From assembly GCA_029255685.2 (NCBI GenBank), contig CM055312.2, forward strand, positions 79,800,369 to 79,864,368: a stretch of DNA of 64,000 nucleotides, read 5' to 3'. The notes beneath the pieces were generated by a model. It saw only the letters and a program-made list of their open reading frames with translations. It was not told the origin of the DNA and did no database searches. Made by a program: the position numbers and the translations under genes. Below are positions 56,989-64,000 of the stretch, piece after piece; the first letter of the stretch is position 1; every line of letters begins with the position of its first letter. Origin of the DNA: Silene conica. Lineage: Eukaryota > Streptophyta > Magnoliopsida > Caryophyllales > Caryophyllaceae.

Positions 56989-58408
56989 TCAGCAGCAAGA
57001 TACCCCAAAGTAGGGCACTTGGCTAAAAGAGGTTCTTTCAGCAGTATGGCCCGCTACTCTGGGCTTCCAGACAACAGGCCTAGATGGAGGAAGGGTATCT
57101 GGTGTCGCGTAAGCTATGGCACGCTTCTTTACTTTGCCCGGCCTATCTTCTTCAGCAACTTGCTCCAATTTTGTCTCACTAGTATCACCAGGATCTCCTA
57201 TGCCCTCTTTACCATGACCTGCAGCAACAGAAATAATAGGATGGTCCTCCAATTTTCTCTTAAGCTTAAGGCCCTTGACGATCTCCAAGATTTTTCCGAA
57301 CTGATGCTCCAACTTCACTTTCTCCAAATGATCTGGATACGGGACCGCAATGCTTGTCGCAGAATCAGCAAGTTTTGGCTCTTTTAACTTCAGAATCTCC
57401 GTCGAGCCATTGATGAGAGGAGAGTCAGGTAGCTCAGGAGGCGAACCCACAATCTGCTCAGGTAACGCGGCCGGTCGACCTGGTATACTGGTCGATCGAC
57501 CAGGTGCGGTATTATCGAAACTTTTCTGTTCTGTAGAAACTAATCTCACGTCAGGTGTCGAGGTCGGTCGACCTGATGTTGTGGTCGGTCGGCCTTCTGA
57601 CCTGTGCACGGGATCAGTTTCTTCGTTCTGAACTACGGCAGAATCATCCTTTGGGGTTGGTCCCTCATAAGCTTTCTCAAGTTCTTCGGAACGGGCGTTA
57701 TTGGATGTTTCAAGTGCGGCAACATGACTTATTTCAATACTTGTTTTCAGCGAATTCCCACGTGAATTTCCATTTTCAGTTCTATGAACCGCCAACTCCT
57801 CAATAAAATCCCAACCCTTGTCATAAGCTACATTATGAAATCCACCGTTTGTAAGGATGACTCTGTAGTCATCACACAAAGAGTTATAGAATTGGTTGCA
57901 AAGGTACCACTCCTCAAAGCCGTGGTGAGGAACGGATCGAACCCAACTTCTTAAAACGGGCCCACGCTTCATGAAATTCCTCATCAGATCCTTGCTGGAA
58001 CATATAAATTTGAACTCTCATAGCATTGGTTTTCGCTGGCGAAATGTACTGTTTGCAGAAAGCCAATGCCAGAGATGTCCAATCTGTAACTCTAGCCGCT
58101 ACCTTATCAAGGTAGCAAATCCATTGACGCGCAGAATCTTTCAAGGAGAAAAGAAACAACTTCTCCTTAACCTCATCTTGCGCCACTCCAGCCGGTACGG
58201 GTATGGAACAACAATAATCTGCAAATAGCTCCAAATGCTTCAAAGGATCTTCATCCGGTAGACCTGCAAACTGTTTTTGCTCCACCAATTCGATATAGGA
58301 AAGTTGAATTTCAAAGGGGAGAGTAAATCCCTGGGGAAGGTGGTGTGCTGCTGGCTGAAGATTATCAGAAATAGTAGACATGATCGCAATAGCACTGAGA
58401 GTACTCAA
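56989..58408 (-). pseudogene. Retrotransposon gag, one frameshift
   Basis: The minus-strand N-terminal part (58408-57914) has the plant gag fold landmarks FEIQLSYIELVEQKQFAGLP, then DPLKHLELFADYC, LFLFSLKDSARQW and EFHEAWARFKKL. The second part (57984-56989) continues with HHGFEEWYLCNQFYNSL in another frame, so a one-base shift lies near 57940. The rest is a long low-complexity region with GRPTSTPDV/GRPAALPEQ units, encoded by the same GGTCGACC-type motifs found in the LTRs. It has a Lys-rich part and a stop at 56989. No zinc knuckle and no pol follow. Confidence 0.82.
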
Positions 58409-58536
58409 GTCTTCCTCTCAAAAACCTGTCTTCTAAAACAAAACTAGAAGAAAAGGTTAGTAACGGTCTTAAGGAACCGAAGTTCCTTAAGACAAGGAAA
58501 ATAAACTAAAAACAAACAAACAAAATTATACCGTCT

Positions 58537-58556
58537 CCCCGGCAACGACGCAAAAA
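58537..58556 (-). promoter_or_regulatory. Primer binding site (tRNA-Asp type)
   Basis: Just inside the right LTR the plus strand has ccccggcaacgacgcaaaaa. The 3' end of plant tRNA-Asp reads ...CCCCGGCAACGGCGCCA, so 13-14 bases match with one change and the terminal part is degraded. This fixes the minus-strand direction of the element. Confidence 0.8.
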
Positions 58557-58558
58557 TT

Positions 58559-60097
58559 TGATGCCCGTCGTTGAGGGTACCAAAGATAAAATTTATAACT
58601 CCTAACCTTAACAATAGATAGTGAAAGTCAGGGTCGAACCACAAAGAGGTGGGGAATGTTTATTGGTTGATGTTAATGTTTAAAGTAACAATTTTGGGGG
58701 TTTGAATGGTTGTTTACTAGGTGTAAGGCAAAGATAAAAATAAAACAAGAAAATAAAGATTAGATTAAAACTATAGTAAAAGAGATGCTAGGATGTTTGG
58801 GTAATAAATAGCTAAGGTAATATAAATCCTAAGGTTAACATGTATGCAGTCGCGTAAGGGGTGTAACATATCCTTTCGGTCTATGGTACCTAATAGCTCC
58901 TTTCGGCCTATGCCATTAGTTTCTAGGTCTCACAATTATTGGGTGTCAACAATAAGGGTGATTCCTAAATTCTAGGTCACATACCTTTCAGTCTTGAGTA
59001 ACCTAGCCGTCTTAAGGTATAAACCAATGCCCTTCCCGTATCTCTCAATCTTGGGTAGGTCATTACTAACATCCTACAAGTCTCCTTTCAGTCTCATTGT
59101 AGGTTATTATGGTCTACGAATTAAAACGAACAGAATACAAACGCGAGTGGGTCGACCGACCAGCTAGCCCAGTCGGCCGACCACAGCCTCGGTCGACCGA
59201 CCCATTATATAGGTCGGCCGACCACGGCCTCTGCTACAGGTGGTCTCGGAACCTATACTACCTACGCATATTCATCCCCTACATCCTAACATATGAATTT
59301 AGCTACTCATAATTACTGGAATAATAATGAAAACGGGATTTAATATGGAAAACATAATGAATGATAATATAAACATGCAATCTATAATAAAGCTTGAGAT
59401 TCTATCTTAACCGAATGCAACAATAATAAGAACAATAATGAAACTAAATTAAGAGAGTAATTACCAGAGATAGGATTAAGGCAGAAAAGGAACAAACTTT
59501 ATTGAATGCTTGAGAATTATTGAAAGATTACAATTAAACTAAAAGACGGAATAAAACTAAATTACGAACTTGATTATTATGATGGGTGATAATTGATAAA
59601 AGCTAGATGATTAACCCTAAACAAAAGATTAGTTTATATAGGGCGGAAAATAGGAGTTTCCTAAAGACTCCAACACTTCTAAACGATTTCCGAAAAGCTT
59701 ATGGGCTTCGCTGGGGTCGGTCGACCTACTGTGTGGGTCGGTCGACCTCTTTACGGGCTTCAGGAGAATTCTGGGCTTTCCAAAACAGAGATCTAGTCGG
59801 TCGACCCAAGTATTAGGTCGATCGACCCGTTTCCGCGTTAGATTGCTTCGATTCGTCTCGGTTTGAATTTTGATACTTGATTAGTGATTCCAGTTGACTT
59901 TCTTCGTTCCTCAGTTATGCAAAAATCTCAAGGGCATAAGTTTGGTGTAAAATTGTCCTTTTTCCGCACAAATCTGCAAAAGCGCATAAAAATACGAAAG
60001 TGCACAATTGTTGGGAAATAAGGGCTAAAACATAGTAAATGAGCGACCAAATGCGTGTAAAAATAGATGTAAAACATCATAAAATAGACACGCATCA
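58559..60097 (-). repeat. 5' LTR of the gag-only element, full length 1539 bp
   Basis: TG...CA ends TGATGCCCG and CGCATCA. GC-rich self-complementary motifs cluster at 59148-59225, 59713-59752 and 59795-59830 within an otherwise AT-rich LTR. No frame is expected; short frames through these motifs are artefacts. Confidence 0.93.
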
Positions 60098-60758
60098 ATA
60101 TGCTTATATGTAGATGACATTTCTTGGTAGTAATTTATTTGTTGTAAATAAAACCAAACAGTTTCTGTCATCACGTTTTGAAATGAAAGACTTAGGAGAA
60201 GCTGATGTTATTCTTGGAGTTAGAGTTATTAAAACCCCACATGGGATTTCTCTAAGTCAATCACATTATGTTGAGAAAGTGTTGAAGAAATTTAACAGTT
60301 TTGATGTTTTATCTGCTAAAACTCCTTATGATGCTAGTGTATCTCTAAGTAACAACTTGGGTGATAGTGTTTCCCAAGAAGAATACGCTAAAGTTATAGG
60401 AAGTGTGATGTTCCTCATGAACTGTACTCGACCAGACATCGCATATGCGGTAAGTAGGTTGTGTCGTTATACTCATAACCCTAGTGCAGAGCATTGGAAT
60501 GCGCTTCGTCGTTTGCTTAGATACCTGAAAGGAACCATAGATTTGTGTTTACATTATGATAAATTTCCTGCTGTTTTAGAAGGATATTGTGATGCAAACT
60601 GGGTTGCAGGTAATGATGAAATCCACTCCACTAGTGGTTATGTGTTCACCTTGGGAGGAGGAGCTATATCGTGGAAGTCTGCAAAACAGACTTGTATACT
60701 AGCTCCACCATGGAGTCCGAGTTCATTGTTTTTGAGTTGGCAGGTCAAGAAGCAGATT
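60098..60758 (+). pseudogene. Outer copia RT (C-terminal half) and RNase H start
   Basis: Begins at the insertion point within the catalytic motif: tatgtagatgac encodes YVDD at 60107-60118. A one-base shift follows directly, and from 60120 the frame reads [65 protein letters not shown] and [12 protein letters not shown]. This is the end of RT and RNase H of Ty1-copia. It is cut by the CACTA element at 60759 within the RNase H active region, after a further frame change near 60700 (upstream of [21 protein letters not shown] sequence). Confidence 0.88.
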
Positions 60759-60956
60759 CACTACAAAACAATGCTCTCTTTGCGACGGAATTTTAACAAA
60801 CAATAACAACAACTAATTAACAACAACAATTAAATAACAACAACTACATATATATATATATATATAACAACAACTAACAACAAAAACTAGTTAACAACTT
60901 ATTAACAACAATAACAATTAATTAACAACAACAATTAAATAACAACTACATATATA

Positions 60957-61080
60957 ACAACAACTAACAACAACAACAACAACAACAACAACAACTACAA
61001 CACCAACAACAACACCAACAACAACAACAACACCAACACCAACACCAACACCAACACCAACACCAACACCAACACCAACC
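60957..61080. repeat. (CAA)n / (CACCAA)n microsatellite
   Basis: Trinucleotide then hexanucleotide repeats inside the non-autonomous CACTA element. The Val-Gly frame on the other strand is an artefact of the repeat. Confidence 0.93.
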
Positions 61081-61142
61081 TGCAAAAAAAAACAATTTAC
61101 ATATATTGGTCTGGGGTCCTTATCTCTCCAGCCTAAACCCAT

Positions 61143-61352
61143 CTTTGAATCTTTCATACCATTAGTAAACACTCTTATATTTTCTTAATTGTAATGAGAC
61201 AAAAATTGGGCAGCACTTCCCTATTGTTCTCCAAATACATTATATAGAATGTATTTGGAGAACAATAAGGAAGTGTTGCCCAATTTTTGTTTCATTACAA
61301 TCAAGAAAATATAAGAATGTTTACTACCTAAATGGCATGAAAGATTCAAAGA
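61143..61352. repeat. 210-bp near-perfect hairpin inside the CACTA element
   Basis: The left arm from ctttgaatctttcat to ccaaatacatta (61143-61244) pairs with the right arm 61249-61352 over about 100 bp with few mismatches. The loop is only about 4 nt (tata). A second small palindrome, acacctaatgtgtaattatt, follows at 61383-61402. It could be an inserted foldback MITE or a small-RNA-producing stem; transcripts are not known. Confidence 0.88.
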
Positions 61353-62354
61353 CAGTCCCAAAACGGGGACTATTCAACAATTACACCTAATGTGTAATTA
61401 TTGAACGGGTACTATTCAAGAATATTCTAAAAAAATCAACAACACTAACAATCAACAACAATGCAAATTTTATATCAAAAAACAATCGTCCTAAACAACT
61501 TAACAACAATATGCGACGGATTTGGGACGGAATTAGCTACTAACCTAATATCACTAACCACCTAACAATACTAACTAAACTAATCAAATAACAATTAAAC
61601 TAAACTAACTATTCCTAATAACAATAAAAAAACAATAATACGGAATTTGCGACGGAATTTTGCGACGGATTAAACATAAAAAATTAAGACGGTATATTAA
61701 TAAAGTTAGTAAACATACATAAGAAAGAAAGAAGTGGCGGCGGGAAGGTGGCGGCGGTGAGGTGGTGACGGCGGTGAGGTGGCAGGTGGAAGGGAGAAGA
61801 AAGGAGAAGGAGGAGGAAGAAGGAGGAAGGAGGAAGGAGGAGTGGTGGTGTGGCGGCGGCGGCTCCGGCGACGGCGGCGGCGGGGGATTGTAGGGGGTAG
61901 GGTAGGGTGGTGGTGTGGTGGTGAATCAAATCGCCGATTGCTTTAGGGTTTTCTTTTTTTTAATTTTGAAATCGATTTGGGGAAAAGAAGGAGACCCGCG
62001 GGGTCTGTATAAAAAAGATTTGCGACGGAATTTTGCGACGGAAATTCCGTCGCAAATATTGACTCCTGCGACGGAATTTCCGTCGCAAATCTGGTCAAGA
62101 TTTGACCTTGACCAACTTTTGGTCAAGTCTGGTCAATATGTTTGCGACAGACATTCCGTCGCAAAAGTCAATATTTGCGACGGAATTTCCGTCGCAAACT
62201 TTCCCGCCATTTGACTTTCACTTCGCGGGTCTGGGAAATTCAGGTCCGTCGCAAAAAAAAAATCCGTCGCAAAGTCCGTCACAAAACTAATTTTGCGACG
62301 GAATTTCTGTCCGTCGCAAATTTTCCGTCGCAAGGGCAGTATTTTTTTGTAGTG

Positions 62355-62651
62355 ATTGGTTGAGGAACGTACTAGCAGACGTGCCTGTATGGGGGAGACA
62401 GGTTGCACCAGTCTCCCTTTCTCTGTGATTGTAAAGCAACTATCAGTGTTGCCAAGAATAATGTCTACAATAGTAAGAAAAGACATATTCGGATCAGACA
62501 CGGTGTGGTAAAACAACTCCAGAAAAATGGAGTGATTACTTTGGACTATGTGAAGACCGAACGTAATCTTGCAGATCCCTTTACTAAGGGGTTACCAAGG
62601 ATAGTAGTCCTTGAAATGTCAAGGGGAATGGGGCTTAGGTCCGTGAGTTAA
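62355..62651 (+). pseudogene. Outer copia RNase H, C-terminal end
   Basis: Resumes directly after the CACTA element: a frame through gaacgtactagcagacgtgcc, then SLFCDCKATISVAKNNVYN, KRHIRIRHGVVKQL, YVKTERNLADPFTKGLP and stop at 62649-62651. It keeps the family's C-terminal landmarks (CDxxAT, R/KHIxxRHxxVK, ADPxTK). Confidence 0.9.
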
Positions 62652-63168
62652 GTTTGAGTGAGAAACTTGATGGATTTTAAGGCTTCCATTTTCTATGGCT
62701 TTTGATATCCATAGCCTTTATGGCGGTGCTTTTGAGACGCACTTGATGGATTATGTTTTACTTGAGGTTGGACTTTTTGTCCTTAATAGCTCTTATGAGA
62801 AGTGCTACTGAGAAGCACTTAAGCTACCTTTGGGGGTGTGATGGCCTAGCCACCATCTATGTGAGAATATTCTAAATACTCGCTAGAGCACTCACCTAAA
62901 CCAGGGTAAACGCATGGCTTTGAAAGCGTTGCACTTTGAAATCGCGGAACAAAACAGTATTTGAAGGTATGATATGTGTTGTGGGGGGGATCAATGACCA
63001 AAGGTCAACGAGGAATTCAAATCGGAAGATATTCACTTCCTGAAAATAAGTCATTGCCTCATTTCACTAATACGTCAATTCAAGTCGAAAGACATTGAAC
63101 GTTTAAGTATTTAGTCCTTCCCTACCGGGAATCTTTTTTGTCTTCTCTTACGCCATCAGTGGGGGGAT
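62652..63168 (+). other. 3' untranslated part of the outer copia element
   Basis: No coding frame. Ends in the purine-rich run agtggggggatt at 63159-63168, the polypurine tract before the 3' LTR. A loose repeat of gagaagcact/gagacgcactt phrases occurs at 62730-62820. Confidence 0.7.
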
Positions 63169-64000
63169 TGTTGGAAATGATGGCTTGTTTAAAGCAAAAA
63201 AAGCTCATTTCTCTTGTATCCCACATCGGTGGGGAAATGAGAGTGTTATATGTTGATAATACTCTCCTTTCCACTATGGATAAGATTTCTCTTGTATCCC
63301 ACATCGGTGGGGAAAGGGGAGTGTTATGTGTTTATAATACTCTCCTTTTCTCTTTGGATAAGAGTTCTCTTGTATCCAACATCGGTAGGGAAAGGGGAGT
63401 GTTATATGTTTATAATACTCCCTCTACCCACATTGGATAAGAGTTGGTCCAAGGAGGCTTTTGTAGAGTGCATTGGGCTTGTGGGCATTGATACACGCGC
63501 GCGCGCCGTCCCGTCCCGGCCCGTGCCCGGGTTTGGGTGGAGCCCCTGTGGGGCGGGCTGAAGGCCCAGTTTTATCTTTTACTTTTTTGGGCCTGCGTGT
63601 GTCATTTTCTAATTCTGTCCAAGTTCATTTGTAAGAAGAAGATTCTGTAACAGTTGTTTTTAAATGCTTGATTCGGTAATTAAGGCTCATTTATGGCCTT
63701 AATTACTGGAGCGTTTTTTGTCTGATTGGAGCCTCTATTTCTTGTATAAATAGAGCTCATCTCTCACCAATTTTACACAACAACAACAACAACAACTTAC
63801 AAAATTTTCTCTCTTAAATTCTCTTCCTGTCTCTACTAAAATTCCCTAGTACGATTACTGTTTCTGTTCCAAAGCTCTTGTACTCGAGTGGTTCTTTACG
63901 AGGGCTGCAGTGTTAACCTTGGGGAACATACGGCGTGTAGGCGATAACCACCGGAGTCGTGCCGATATTGTTTTCAAGTCAGTGGCTTCCATACCACGGC
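63169..64000 (+). repeat. 3' LTR of the outer copia element, incomplete at the window edge
   Basis: Starts TGTTGGAAATGATGGC. Three 78-bp tandem units (63210, 63288, 63366) each contain tcccacatcgg and gtttataatactc. Then come a GC-rich cgcgcgcgccgtcccgtccc stretch and a TATA box at 63745. No TG...CA end within the window, so the LTR exceeds 830 bp. Confidence 0.88.
63745..63753 (+). promoter_or_regulatory. TATA box of the copia LTR
   Basis: tataaatag in cttgtataaatagagctc, followed 25-35 bp later by ctctcaccaattttacacaa, a plausible start of R. It marks the U3 promoter of the LTR. Confidence 0.75.

Larger units (their letters stand above)
53765..60097 (-). mobile_element. Gag-only LTR retrotransposon (non-autonomous), TSD atatg
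   Basis: LTRs 53765-54968 and 58559-60097 both run TGATGCCCG...CGCATCA. The exact duplication atatg lies at 53760-53764 and 60098-60102. The primer site next to the right LTR matches tRNA-Asp, so the element reads on the minus strand. It encodes a gag-like protein but no protease, RT or integrase in 3.6 kb of interior. The two LTRs differ at few positions apart from one 330-bp gap in the left copy. The tRNA-Asp site suggests a relation to Ty3/gypsy Athila/Tat-type elements. Confidence 0.93.
60759..62354. mobile_element. Non-autonomous CACTA element, 1596 bp, TSD att
   Basis: Ends CACTACAAAACAATGC at 60759 and inverted CACTACAAAAAAATACTGCC at 62354. The 3-bp repeat att lies at 60756-60758 and 62355-62357. 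Subterminal motifs TTTGCGACGGAATTCCGTCG occur singly on the left and densely on the right (62020-62340), often palindromic. The interior has caacaacaac/caccaacacc microsatellites (60960-61080), a large hairpin and a GGCGGCGG-rich block (61735-61900). No transposase. Confidence 0.95.
53214..64000 (+). mobile_element. Ty1-copia retrotransposon with two nested insertions, runs off the window
   Basis: Left LTR-like sequence 53214-53759 and right LTR 63169-64000 share the start TGTTGGAAATGATGGC. Between them only the end of pol remains: RT catalytic region, RNase H and the ADPFTKGLP terminus. It is split by a gag-only LTR element (53765-60097) and a CACTA element (60759-62354). The LTR runs almost directly into RT, so gag, protease, integrase and the first half of RT were deleted. 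Because the 3' LTR is cut by the window edge, its target duplication cannot be checked. Confidence 0.85.

Noticed and set aside
60918..61172. Gly-Val repeat protein
   Set aside because: Translation of the (CACCAA)n / (CAA)n microsatellite within the CACTA element.
61684..61929. Pro/Leu/Ala-rich minus-strand frame
   Set aside because: Low-complexity GGCGGCGG block in a non-autonomous transposon; no support for a gene, although capture of a gene's start cannot be excluded.

Overview
The window is nuclear DNA of a flowering plant. Four intron-aware host genes of ordinary plant families sit in a sea of nested transposable elements (Ty1-copia, Ty3-like LTR elements, CACTA, PIF/Harbinger, hAT, Mutator and Stowaway elements, LINE and SINE copies). 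The AT-rich background, GT-AG introns and plant-specific families (ILR1-like auxin-conjugate hydrolase, VQ protein) fit a eudicot. Recurrent 'taagacgg'-type motifs vaguely suggest Caryophyllales, but this is weak.

Layout. 1-5589: two diverged copies of one non-coding LTR-element region lie tail to tail around a 206-bp LTR-like block. Each copy carries a minisatellite whose units are hairpins. 5590-18373: a decayed SIRE-like Ty1-copia element (minus strand) is split by an 8.2-kb CACTA transposon (6861-15032), itself split by a 1.37-kb PIF/Harbinger element (8832-10201). 18374-21300: part of a second CACTA element with a hairpin subterminal array, a long (TA)n tract and an Ulp1-type protease gene. 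21640-28350: copia relic and several MITEs, one nested in another. 

28351-31834: ILR1-like IAA-amino acid hydrolase gene (5 exons). 32097-36470: two LINE-derived segments (minus strand), the second cut by a hAT MITE, a SINE and a Stowaway MITE. 36963-38089: Mutator-like element with 9-bp target duplication. 38503-44140: dienelactone-hydrolase-family gene (5 exons), its long introns filled with MITEs. 45922-47639: galactose-1-phosphate uridylyltransferase-like / ADP-glucose phosphorylase gene (3 exons). 49091-49420: intronless VQ-motif gene (minus). 

53214-64000: a Ty1-copia element (plus strand, 3' LTR running off the window) that received two insertions: a gag-only LTR retrotransposon on the minus strand (53765-60097, TSD atatg) and a non-autonomous CACTA element (60759-62354, TSD att) carrying a 210-bp near-perfect hairpin.

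The host genes are independent units: auxin-conjugate hydrolysis, a plastid-type alpha/beta hydrolase, nucleotide-sugar metabolism and a WRKY-partner type regulator. The most unusual signal is the pair of minisatellites at 1085-1733 and 3130-3733: a conserved loop of about 25 nt is flanked in almost every unit by a different but self-complementary stem, so the stem sequence changes from unit to unit with matching changes on both sides.
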